A DNA stretch of 64,000 nucleotides from Ailanthus altissimus (taxonomy: Eukaryota > Streptophyta > Magnoliopsida > Sapindales > Simaroubaceae), in NCBI GenBank assembly GCA_946807835.1, contig OX327702.1, forward strand, positions 13,950,001-14,014,000. Direction: 5' to 3'. The notes beneath the pieces are model-generated. The model did no database searches, was not told the DNA's origin, and saw only the letters and a list, made by a program, of their open reading frames with translations. Made by a program: the position numbers and the translations under genes. Numbering within the stretch: position 1 is the first letter of the stretch; each line of letters opens with the position of its first letter. This document shows, one piece after another, positions 1 through 8,350 of the stretch.

Positions 1-327
1 TCTGTTGATGCGTGGATTGCAATTGTTGAGCCAAGAAAGACAGGGAGAGAGATAGTTAAAGAAGGTTGTTATTTGATATTGACGATGATGAATCAGGCTA
101 TACAAATTAAATGTTTGGAAGCTATACTTTGTGGGTCATTTACAAGGTGGGCTCTGGCTTACGTGGTTGGGAAATCTTCTGCTGCATTTTTTCAGTCGCT
201 TGCGGAGGTTTACTTTATGGTGGCTTGGCTGGTATTTTTCTTTGTTGCAAGGTGTAGGGAGGCTAATCTGGAGGGAAGGAGGTTTGGACGGAGAGATTTG
301 GAGGGCATGGTTGATAGAAATAGGTGA
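1..327 (+). CDS. C-terminal part of an unidentified plant membrane protein
   Basis: Frame 1 is open from the first base to a TGA at 325-327, giving 108 codons with no start in view, so this is probably the last exon or 3' end of a gene that begins upstream. The peptide has ordinary coding composition. It contains a hydrophobic segment at about residues 70-83 (core FMVAWLVFFFVA), followed by a basic, charged tail (GRRFGRRDLEGMVDRNR). This suggests a single-pass or multi-pass membrane protein with a charged C-terminal tail. I do not recognise the family. The overlapping frames (131-337 plus, 136-612 minus) have no better composition and are probably shadows. It is one of only two candidate host genes in the window. 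That it is a real gene is an inference from the long open frame reaching the edge. Confidence 0.5.
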   Translation, partial: SVDAWIAIVEPRKTGREIVKEGCYLILTMMNQAIQIKCLEAILCGSFTRWALAYVVGKSSAAFFQSLAEVYFMVAWLVFFFVARCREANLEGRRFGRRDLEGMVDRNR

Positions 328-1690
328 TATGCTTTGATAATGTGAGACAGTATCACATGCAGTTGTGGGCTTCAATTGTAATGCTAAAAGTAGCGGTAAT
401 CTTTTCAGTCTTCTTGTGTTGCTGCTTTGCAGTTTCTGTGATTCAGCACTGCCACTTTTGGTATAGTCTCCAGCAATGTGTTGTATGTACTCTATGATGG
501 GACAGCATGCTACTTGTGTATATTTTCCATGAGAAAGCTTAATGTGTAATAATTTTTGCAGTTGTTGCTTTGGATGCATTGCATTCCTGTTCCTGAACGG
601 TGATGTCATCAAGATTGGTATTGATTTACCTTGCTTCAGATATTGCTTAATTTGTTATGCTTCTGCTATTTTTTTCTCTTTTCAAATTTTGTTGATCAAC
701 AATGTATTGAAATACATGGAAGGCATAATGTGTATATTTTCTGCAATTATTGTTTTGGAAGCTTTGCATACCTGTTTCTGGACAACGATATCATTGAGAT
801 TGGTATTGATTTACGTTTGCTTCAGATATTACTTATTTTGTTATGCTTCTGGTTTTTTTTTTTTTATCTTTTCAAATTTTGTTGATCAAAACAATGTATT
901 GTAAACATCAAAGGCATAGTGTTGATAGAATTATTGGCAAAATGGAGCAGCAATAGAACACTGCTGACTACTATGAAAAGCTCTTTTGTTTTTTTTCATC
1001 AAAAAATATTTTTCTCCTTAGATTGCATATGCCTTTGCAGTATATGAGCTTTTACACGGCATCTGTCTAGCATTTTAATATCAAGGCATTATGTTGTATA
1101 TGTTTTTTCTGGAATTAAAATGAAATTATTAATTGAGAAATGAAATAAAATAAGAATCTGAGCTAGGAAGCCTTGGGAAGTTAGCCAATGTACCATGAAA
1201 GTTTGGTCAATTTTGGGAAGAATATGTGCTTAGGAAAATACTACCAAGGACATTTTTGAGGTTGCTCTGAAAAATGGGAGATTGGGTGGTTATGTATGAG
1301 TTTAGTTGTATGAAGCATATTTGAGGGGTCATCATTAATATCCTCTCCTTTTGCGCTTGTCTAAGAGTTCTGGTGTCTATTTCAAGTTGAGACTTGCTTG
1401 TTTTGTTATTTAACAGTTTATTATGTAGTAAGGAACCGTGGGGAAGTTGGCATTGGTGTTGTAGTAAGGAACCTTGGATTACTGTTGGGTACAAGCACTA
1501 TATTTTATTATATAGAAACGACTCGAATAAAAAAAAGAAGTGCAGAATCAGTTTCCTTCAGAATCAGAACCCAGTTGCAGTGTATATATGCTTTGAGTTG
1601 AGCCCACAAAAAGCCAGATTGAAAGAGTAAAACAGTTACATGTTATACGATTAATGAGCTTGACAACAAGTATGTTACAAAATTGGTATA
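328..1690. other. AT-rich 3' flank with no gene seen
   Basis: This probably holds the 3' UTR of the preceding gene and then intergenic DNA. It contains the 186-bp tandem repeat at 541-912 and, around 1424-1475, a short direct repeat of the word AGTAAGGAACC. The short ORFs here (for example 542-904 and 1394-1630) follow repeat or T-rich sequence and show no recognisable domain. Confidence 0.5.
541..912 (+). repeat. 186-bp direct tandem duplication
   Basis: Two head-to-tail units occur at 541-726 and 727-912. They share AATGTGT at the start, GATTGGTATTGATTTAC in the middle, then TTGTTATGCTTCTG and TTTCAAATTTTGTTGATCAA. They differ at many scattered positions, so the duplication is old. A partial third start (AAGGCATAGTG) follows at about 903. 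Confidence 0.85.
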
Positions 1691-2559
1691 TGTTGGAAAA
1701 TTGGTGATTCAACAATTTTGATTAGACAAGAATTGAGATGAATACTAAAGTGGAGAGTCACAAAAAGTTTAGAATGTGTGGGACACGTATGGAGAAGTTT
1801 AGGACGTGTGGAACACGAAAAGGGAAGTAAAACGAGACTTAAAGACACAAAAGAAGTAAAGAAAACGCGAGAGGAACTGCCAAGCATGAGTGCCGCGGTG
1901 CCCAGGGCTGAGCGTCACGGCACCCATTACAGAAGCCCAGCGCCACGGCGATGGGCACGATAATGCCAGCACCGTGGCACCCAAGGACGAGCGCTGCGGC
2001 GCCAGACGTGTCAGAAGTTTATTTTTCTTTGGGATTATGAGTTTTGAGAAGTTTTGGACTTCCAAAACAAGTGAACTCTTACTTCAATAAGTAATAGAGT
2101 TAGTAGACACGAAATACATCATATATAAATACTTGTAAACTTTTTAGTTAAAATCAAGCATTAAGAGAGACACTAAGAGAGGGGAAGAACTCGATAGACA
2201 CTAAGTGCTTGTGTGCGTTAGGGTGGAGCCATCGTTTGGGTGATCATTGTTTGTGGTAGAACAAGGGTTCACTAAACATTAGGTCCTTTTGAGGGTTCTT
2301 TAGATTGGGTTTTTTTTGTAATATCTCTAGGGAGTTAATAGGAGAGGTTAGGATCCTTGGATTCACCGTAGACGTAGGCAATTGGCCGAAACACGTAAGA
2401 TTGTGTTATGCTATTTTATTTTTTGCTTTTGATTCTTGTTATTTTTATTTGATTAACAGGTTATTCCGCTGCGCAAAGAGGTTAAGGTTCTAGGTTAAAT
2501 TTGAGGTTCTTCGCTTCAACATAACCTCGAGAGGAAGAAGGGCATTTCCTCCCTCAACA
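1691..2559 (+). repeat. 5' LTR of a Ty1/copia retrotransposon
   Basis: The LTR begins TGTTGGAAAATTGG and ends CCTCAACA, the TGTTG...CAACA ends usual for plant copia LTRs, and a PBS follows three bases later. It is 869 bp long. It contains a GC-rich word-repeat tract at about 1885-2010 and a TATA-like ATATATAAATAC at about 2118, the expected U3 promoter position. The matching 3' LTR is not in the window, so the element is broken. Confidence 0.75.
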
Positions 2560-2562
2560 AAC

Positions 2563-2574
2563 TGGTATCAAAGC
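2563..2574 (+). promoter_or_regulatory. Primer-binding site of the copia element (initiator Met tRNA)
   Basis: TGGTATCAAAGC lies just inside the LTR end. It is close to TGGTATCAGAGC, the complement of the plant initiator-methionine tRNA 3' end used by many copia elements. Confidence 0.75.
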
Positions 2575-2701
2575 TAAAGGTTCGATAATACACATCTGGG
2601 ATATTTAAACCATGGCTGCAATCAAGCAAGAAATAGAGAAGTTCAATGGGATGAATGACTTCAATCTTTGGAGGAAGAAGGTTAGGGCTTTGCTAGTGAA
2701 G

Positions 2702-3213
2702 TGTCACGCCCCAAATATTCTCAAGCAATTACTCGAGTATTTGGCGCGCGACAAGACCACCAAGGGGGTGTCTTAGTCCATTTTTGGTTAAATGGGCTAG
2801 AGCTTCTAAAAGGCCCATGGAGTTGGGTTGAGGCCACATTAATGTGGTAGGTGGGAGAATAATCTAGAAAAGGCATATTCCTTTGGATATACTTTTGGTA
2901 GTTGGCATCTTTTGGAATATTCCTTAGCATATTCTCCTCTTTAGATTTGGACCCTTGGATTAGAGTTAATCCTAGCCGTCCATTGTATATAGCTTTAGCT
3001 ATAAATAGGTGGAGTTCTCATTTGTAGAAATACTCTTAGCTTGTAAGTGTATAGCTTTGTAATTCTCTCTTCAGTAATAATATACGAGAGCATTCTCCCA
3101 AACACTCGGTGTGCTTCTTCTTCATCTCTTTCTTTGGTTATTGGGGTCTTGTAGGCTGCTTAGCACTAGCAAGTGTCTAAGGCCGCACGGTTTCGAGAAA
3201 TCGGGTCGTGACA
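2702..3213 (+). repeat. 5' LTR of the 3.55-kb element
   Basis: 512 bp, TGTCACGCCCC...GGGTCGTGACA. It differs from the 3' LTR at five positions that I could find by eye (about 1%), all transitions of C/T or G/A type. The last third (about 3060-3213) looks like R/U5. Confidence 0.92.
2999..3007 (+). promoter_or_regulatory. TATA box in the LTR promoter
   Basis: CTATAAATA lies about 300 bp into the LTR, downstream of an AT-rich U3. An identical copy is in the 3' LTR near 6039-6047. It is the likely core promoter for the element's transcript. Confidence 0.6.
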
Positions 3214-3215
3214 AG

Positions 3216-3227
3216 TGGTATCAGAGC
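3216..3227 (+). promoter_or_regulatory. Primer-binding site (initiator Met tRNA)
   Basis: TGGTATCAGAGC starts two bases after the 5' LTR end and matches the usual plant initiator-methionine tRNA PBS exactly. The minus-strand chromovirus near 60 kb uses the same PBS. Confidence 0.9.
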
Positions 3228-3240
3228 GGGTTCAAAGAAG

Positions 3241-5835
3241 ATGGTGAAGGGAGTTGCTGGAACATCGGGGATTACTGAAGGGAAGGGTAGAGACCCCAAA
3301 GCTAGGAGACATGAGAGTATTTCACCAGAAAAGTTCGTTGATCCGAACCATGATCTAGGGGACATGGTTATGAAGCTCGGTGGTGCTGTGAGTAAGGCGA
3401 CGGACTGCCTTGGGGAGTTGAAGGAGCAAGTCCAAAATGTCGAGGTAGGCCTCGATACTCAAGGTGACGAGCTGTGCTCCCTCATCGAAAGCTCCATTGA
3501 CAAGCATGTTGTCAAGCAACGGGACTGGATCAAGGCTTTTCAGGAGAAGGTCTACAACACCATGGACAAGGTTCAAGCCCAAGTAGAAGAGCTACGAAAG
3601 GGGTTTGAAGATGTCAAGGAGGATGTGGTGTTGTGCAAGCGAGCGGTCGCTAATGACGTAGCTACTCAAACTGCGGTGGCTGCACCAAGGGTCGAGGCCC
3701 CTAAACCGAAGGAGTTTAGCGGCAGACGGGATGCCAAGGAGCTTGACAACTTCTTTTGGCAAATGGAGAGGTATTTCGGCGCTATGGGCGTGCGGGACGA
3801 ACACAAGGTAAGTACCGCAACTTTATACCTTTCCGATCATGCAATTCTGTGGTGGCGTAGGAAAAGCGAGGAGATTCGCAAGGGTACCTGCACCATAGAC
3901 ACATGGGAAGAATTGCAACGGGAGTTAAAGCGTCAATTCTATTCGGAGAATGTGGCGCACGACGCTCGCAAGCGGATGAAGGAGTTGAAACAAACAAAGT
4001 CCACTGGGGAGTACGTAGAGGAGTACTCTTTGCTGATGCTGCAAATCCGCAACATGGCCGAGGAGGACTTGTTGTTCAATTTCCTGGACGGGTTACAATC
4101 CTGGGCTGCCAATGAGTTGAAGCGGCGTGGAGTGCAGAATATATCCGACGCCCTTACAATGGCGGAGACGCTCATGGATTACCGCAAGGGGGATTCGGGA
4201 AAGTCCAGAAATTCTAAACCCAATCACAGTAAGGGTGGGGAAGCCAAGGAGTTTCAGCCTCCGGAGAGCAAGGAGGAGAAAGGCAAACCGCCAAAGTGGA
4301 AGGAGCAGAAACGCAACGGCCATAGAGGTAATGGTCCGAAGTCTAATTGTTTTCTCTGCGATGGGGATCATTGGGTGAAGGACTGTCCGAAAAAGAAGGC
4401 TTTCAACGCAATGTACGAGGCAAAATACGAGGGCGAACAGAGCTGTATGGGTTGCATGCAGCTGTTCAATTCCCTCAAAGCCAAGTGGCGTGCAGACGCG
4501 CCAACGGGGACGGCGCTCATGTACATTAAAGCCTATGTCAATTGCATTAAGACTCAAGTGTTGGTTGATACGGGGGCTACGCACAACTTCATTAAGCGTG
4601 CGGAAGCGGAACGCTTGGGCCTTTATGTGGAGAAAGGAGAGGGATACCTCAAGTCCGTGAATGCAAGAGCCAAGCCGCTAGATGGGGTGGTTCGTGGAGC
4701 TGAAATTCACATTGGCAAATGGCACGGTGAGGTAAACTTCTCGGTAGCACCTCTCGATGATTTTGATGTGGTGCTAGGTATGGAGTTCTTACAGCAGTAC
4801 AATGTGGTGTTACTTCCTCAACACAACTATATGTGTATTTTGGAAGGAGGGCCTCGAATGATACCGACGGTAGACATGCCCAAGGGTGGGCGATCCAAGC
4901 CAAACGCCAAGGTCCTTTCTGCAATGCAACTAAGGGTAGATGCTGGGCGCAAAGGAGGGTCACATTCAGCCTCAACAATGGGGGTGGATGATGCGGCAAA
5001 TGGGGGCAAGGATGAAATACCGAAGGTTGTTGCAGAAGTGCTCGGGGAGCACAATGGGGTCAAGCCTACTGCCATACCGGAAGAACCGCCTTCAAGAGAT
5101 GTAATTGAGGGCAAGTTGGAGCTTGAGATTACGCTTCCAACTATGGGGTTGACGCCTCCATCGGAGATGGGAGAGTTGCAGGGGCAGCTCGAGGAGTTGT
5201 TGGATGCGGGTGTCATCCAAAAGTCCAAGGTGTCACATGATGTGCAGTTTCAGCACAAGGAGTGGGTCGAAGACAAGCAGCGGCATGTCAAGCATAGTGC
5301 GGGGAACTTGGTGATAGAGACGATACTTCCACCACAATGCAAGTCAGCACGCCCACTTCACAATGGCCTTGATCATGGAGACAAGAGGCCGAGGTCGATT
5401 GCCAAGAGAGTTGGCAACGTCTCGCATAAGGTGGAGTTACCTTCGAGACAGCGGCAGTGGCGACATCAGGTGCATTCCGCAAGCTGTTGGAAGCAGTACC
5501 GTGGAGGTACGGGAGATGCAGAAGTTGAGCCACACAACCGGGAACCTTTGGGGATTTCCACACACCATGACAAAGGGGAGCAACTTAGGACGAGTCTTGA
5601 GTACTTTGTCGAGTGGAAAGGGTTGCCGGATGGGAGAGCACGCTTGGGACACGAGAGCGCACAGCTAGAGTTTGCAGAACGGGGTGCGCAAGTTCCAGCG
5701 AAGACGCGACGAGGGCGTCGCGTGAATTTGGTGGGGGAGAATGTCACGCCCCAAATATTCTCAAGCAATTACTCGAGTATTTGGCGCGCGACAAGACCAC
5801 CAAGGGGGTGTCTTAGTCCATTTTTGATTAAATGA
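3241..5835 (+). CDS. gag: Gag-protease polyprotein with a fused remnant of RT, integrase C-terminus and chromodomain
   Basis: The frame is open from before the ATG at 3241 (MVKGVAGTSG) to a TGA inside the 3' LTR, giving 864 residues. An earlier GTG start would overlap the PBS and is unlikely. In order: charged, probably coiled-coil N-terminus (about 50-140); retrotransposon gag domain (about 165-305); basic linker; zinc knuckle CX2CX3HX4C (C370, C373, H377, C382); retropepsin with DTGA at 443-446 and VVLGMEF at 510-516; a short start of reverse transcriptase (about 645-663, QLEELLDAGVIQ). Then there is an abrupt change to a segment like the integrase C-terminus, and a degraded chromodomain near 786-800 (WKGLPD). 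The reverse transcriptase core, RNase H and integrase catalytic core are absent. The last 30 or so codons read into the LTR. Gag would package RNA, but copying would need enzymes from another element. An intact frame in a ~1%-diverged element suggests recent mobility. Confidence 0.85.
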   Translation: MVKGVAGTSGITEGKGRDPKARRHESISPEKFVDPNHDLGDMVMKLGGAVSKATDCLGELKEQVQNVEVGLDTQGDELCSLIESSIDKHVVKQRDWIKAFQEKVYNTMDKVQAQVEELRKGFEDVKEDVVLCKRAVANDVATQTAVAAPRVEAPKPKEFSGRRDAKELDNFFWQMERYFGAMGVRDEHKVSTATLYLSDHAILWWRRKSEEIRKGTCTIDTWEELQRELKRQFYSENVAHDARKRMKELKQTKSTGEYVEEYSLLMLQIRNMAEEDLLFNFLDGLQSWAANELKRRGVQNISDALTMAETLMDYRKGDSGKSRNSKPNHSKGGEAKEFQPPESKEEKGKPPKWKEQKRNGHRGNGPKSNCFLCDGDHWVKDCPKKKAFNAMYEAKYEGEQSCMGCMQLFNSLKAKWRADAPTGTALMYIKAYVNCIKTQVLVDTGATHNFIKRAEAERLGLYVEKGEGYLKSVNARAKPLDGVVRGAEIHIGKWHGEVNFSVAPLDDFDVVLGMEFLQQYNVVLLPQHNYMCILEGGPRMIPTVDMPKGGRSKPNAKVLSAMQLRVDAGRKGGSHSASTMGVDDAANGGKDEIPKVVAEVLGEHNGVKPTAIPEEPPSRDVIEGKLELEITLPTMGLTPPSEMGELQGQLEELLDAGVIQKSKVSHDVQFQHKEWVEDKQRHVKHSAGNLVIETILPPQCKSARPLHNGLDHGDKRPRSIAKRVGNVSHKVELPSRQRQWRHQVHSASCWKQYRGGTGDAEVEPHNREPLGISTHHDKGEQLRTSLEYFVEWKGLPDGRARLGHESAQLEFAERGAQVPAKTRRGRRVNLVGENVTPQIFSSNYSSIWRATRPPRGCLSPFLIK
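5730..5741 (+). promoter_or_regulatory. Polypurine tract of the 3.55-kb element
   Basis: GGTGGGGGAGAA is directly against the 3' LTR start at 5742. This is the usual position for priming plus-strand DNA synthesis. Confidence 0.8.
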
Positions 5836-6253
5836 GCTAGAGCTTCTAAAAGGCCCATGGAGTTAGGTTGAGGCCACATTAATGTGGTAGGTGGGAGAAT
5901 AATCTAGAAAAGGCATATTCCTTTGGATATACTTTTGGTAGTTGGCATCTTTTGGAATATTCCTTAGCATATTCTCCTCTTTAGATTTGGACCCTTGGAT
6001 TAGAGTTAATCCTAGCCGTCCATTGTATATAGCTTTAGCTATAAATAGGTGGAGTTCTCATTTGTAGAAATACTCTTAGCTTGTAAGTGTATAGCTTTGT
6101 AATTCTCTCTTTAGTAATAATATACGAGAGCATTCTCCCAAACACTCAGTGTGCTTCTTCTTCATCTCTTTCTTTGGTTATTGGGGTCTTGTAGGCTGCT
6201 TAGCACTAGCAAGTGTCTAAGGCCGCACGGTTTCGAGAAATCGGGTCGTGACA
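5742..6253 (+). repeat. 3' LTR of the 3.55-kb element
   Basis: 512 bp, the same length as the 5' LTR. It differs by GATT for GGTT, TGAGC for TGGGC, TTAGG for TTGGG, TTTAG for TTCAG and CTCAG for CTCGG. Its first 90 bp are read in frame as the C-terminus of the polyprotein. Confidence 0.92.
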
Positions 6254-6530
6254 GAAGGAAGGGCTAGATTCAGCCTTGGAGGAAGCCAGCTCTTCAACTA
6301 GCAATGAGACGACAATCTCAAAGTCCAGACAGAAAGATTGGGACACGATTCACAAAAAGGCTCACAGCACCTTATTCCTGGCGTTGAGTGACGAAGTATT
6401 AAGGGAAGTTGGTGATGAAGAAACTGCTTTGGGGCTATGGAAGAGACTCGAGGCATTGTACATGAAGAAGTCTCTTACAAATAAACTTCTTGTGAAAAAG
6501 AAACTTCATCAGCTAACAATGCACGAGCGA

Positions 6531-8350
6531 TAAAAAATATTGCTTTATGCTTCCAATTAAAGCAATCTACCATTGCTTTAATTGGAAGCATAAAAAAATG
6601 AAACAATTTCATTTTTTTCCCTTTTATTTTTCTTCTTCTTCTCCATTTCTTTCTTCTTCTTTCTCGGCCAAAATGGCAAACACACCCAACAAATAACTCT
6701 CTCTCTTTCTCTTTATATATATATATATTAATAAAATAAAATATTTATATAATATATTATATAATAATAATAATATAATAAAACTAATGGGTGCCTACTA
6801 TTTAGCACCCAAAATAAAATATTATTATATATAAAATATCATTTAATAAAAAATTATATAATATAACAATATAATATAAAAAATATTATATAATAAAATA
6901 AGAGAGATATTTTGATTATTTAACTATTAAATAATTAAAGTATGAAATGACCATTTTGCCCCTCATAAATAGTTACCAAGTTTACCCTCTAGTGGGTTCC
7001 ACCAAATCCGCACTTTGGCTAACTCAACCAAGGGTCTACAACGTATCATTATACAATTAATAAATAACAATTATTGACTAATTGTTGTATTTAACACTTA
7101 AATATAGACATGTATGTATTTTTGTGGTAGTGCTGAATATTGTTGGATTAAACACTTTAATCCGGCACGCTGCCCCAGTGCACAATAAGTACACTCCATA
7201 TCGTCGAACTCCATAGGTTTTATGCTTGATTCGTCAAATGGAACTATTCCATAAGTCCATGAGTAATGCCCCACGCACACATCACAGATATTATAAATCA
7301 GCTCGTTGAACCACACAAGCTGATGTTACAACGCATACATATAGTCCTTCTGTTATGATATCCTGGATGTGCGGGGATATAGATTATCAATATCAAATCT
7401 CCTAGTACTTATCCATGTCCTATCTCAAGACTTGTATGTCACTGAACAATATGCGCAAACTCTTTTGCCATGTTGTTCCACCATGGCAAAACTCTTTCTT
7501 GGGATGGTTGCTTGTGGCCACAAGGCTTTCTGAGATACAGTCTCGAAGCATCTGGATATCTAACTCCCTATGCGAGCTGACGGATCTCGTATCTGTACAC
7601 ACCAGACTCCATAAGCATCGGACCATACCCAGCGACACCCAGCGGTCACAACATAAAAGGTTTGTGACATACGTAGAACCAAAGTATAATGGATCACTTA
7701 CAAGCCCACCGTGGCACTCAGGTCAAAGGACCACATATACTACTCAACTCGAGTGGACCCTCCATTGACGCTTACATAGGATGTCTATCAGAAGCCCTCG
7801 TGAGTCTGTCTCATATCCAATCATAACTAGATACCCATATGTTAATACGAGCTCTAAGCTCACGGTCGGCTAGGAACGACCAACTATACCCTATAGGTAC
7901 GACATATACTGATCTATATATAAAGGTATCCACCGACAGACCCATATCGGCAGAAATAGATCAAGGACAATTATTCGAGAACATACTTGCATAACTAACA
8001 TTTCTTGGCACCCGATTGCCACTCTCGTAACTATGTAGCTACTAGTATATTCCTAGGTCTACGTCCCATTACAGATAAGGCTCCAAATTTTGGATGCACT
8101 GAGCATTATAACCAGCTAACCCTTAGTTGTGCTAACATTTAGCATTTATATCTCTCAACATAGCTAACTATGAGCCCTTATCTAAACTCTTTTAGATCTG
8201 ATCTGAACTCTTTCAGATTTACAATGTCTGTAACATTACATTGCATAGTACCATATTAATGGGTATTAGCTATTTAATGAAAATGTACACTTGTATAAAT
8301 ACACAAGTATATGTACATTCAAGGATAGCACGTAAGCACCGACCCTAACA
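6531..8350 (-). repeat. Truncated long LTR, TGTTAGGG family (copy 1)
   Basis: Read on the minus strand the LTR starts TGTTAGGGTC (8350 leftwards). It matches the LTR at 35536-40366 through most of its length, for example the shared CTTTAATCCGGCACGCTGCC and CTCACGGTCG segments, both about 20 bases or less. About 350 bp at its 3' end is missing relative to that copy, where it joins the broken copia gag. The TGTTG/CAACA style of ends in this family suggests Ty1/copia, but no internal region is present. The ORFs at 7098-7316 and 7415-7768 lie inside the LTR and are not genes. Confidence 0.75.
6544..6594. repeat. Perfect 23-bp inverted repeat with 5-base loop
   Basis: The left arm 6544-6566 (TTTATGCTTCC...AGCAAT) and right arm 6572-6594 are exact reverse complements around the loop CTACC. 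The homologous place in the LTR copy near 35.9 kb has only an imperfect version. Confidence 0.9.

Larger units (their letters stand above)
2702..6253 (+). mobile_element. Complete non-autonomous Ty3/gypsy-type element (gag-protease only, TR-GAG-like)
   Basis: Two 512-bp LTRs (2702-3213 and 5742-6253) both begin TGTCACGCCCC and end TCGTGACA. A PBS lies at 3216, a PPT at 5730-5741, and one long ORF lies between them. The flanking duplication is GAAG (2698-2701 and 6254-6257), so it is 4 bp; a 5-bp duplication would need one mismatch. The element sits inside a copia gag and the interrupted frame continues across it. Internal length is about 2.5 kb, against roughly 4-5 kb in autonomous chromoviruses, because most of reverse transcriptase, RNase H and the integrase core are missing. 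Elements carrying only gag or gag-protease between LTRs are known in plants as TR-GAG. Assignment to a chromovirus lineage is inferred from pol and chromodomain remnants in the ORF. Confidence 0.9.
2612..6533 (+). pseudogene. gag: Ty1/copia gag (UBN2 type), split by an inserted element and truncated
   Basis: The reading frame starts at ATG 2612 after the copia PBS and runs 30 codons (MAAIKQEIEKFNG...) to 2701. It resumes in the same frame at 6258, after the inserted 3.55-kb element and its duplicated GAAG, and continues to a TAA at 6531. The two parts give 121 codons. They carry the signatures of copia gag N-termini: a short FNGMNDFNLW motif, then a W-rich segment, ALGLWKRLEALY and KLHQLTMHER near the end. 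Family gag proteins are several hundred residues, so the C-terminal two thirds are missing. At 6531 the frame runs into a minus-strand LTR of another family. Gag would have formed the cytoplasmic particle of the element. The gene is doubly disrupted and not expected to be functional. Confidence 0.8.

Noticed and set aside
136..612. 158-codon minus-strand ORF
   Set aside because: It overlaps the open plus frame and the start of a tandem repeat, and its composition is not protein-like.
3208..3240. Upstream GTG start giving an 875-residue version of the polyprotein
   Set aside because: The extra codons are the LTR end and the primer-binding site. The first ATG is at 3241.
4093..5768. Several minus-strand ORFs of 90-163 codons opposite the gag-protease gene
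   Set aside because: They are shadows of the GC-richer sense frame and contain no motif.
7415..7768. 117-codon plus-strand ORF, with a similar one at 39463-39782
   Set aside because: It lies inside long LTRs of one family, antisense to them, and its repetition reflects LTR copy number, not gene conservation.
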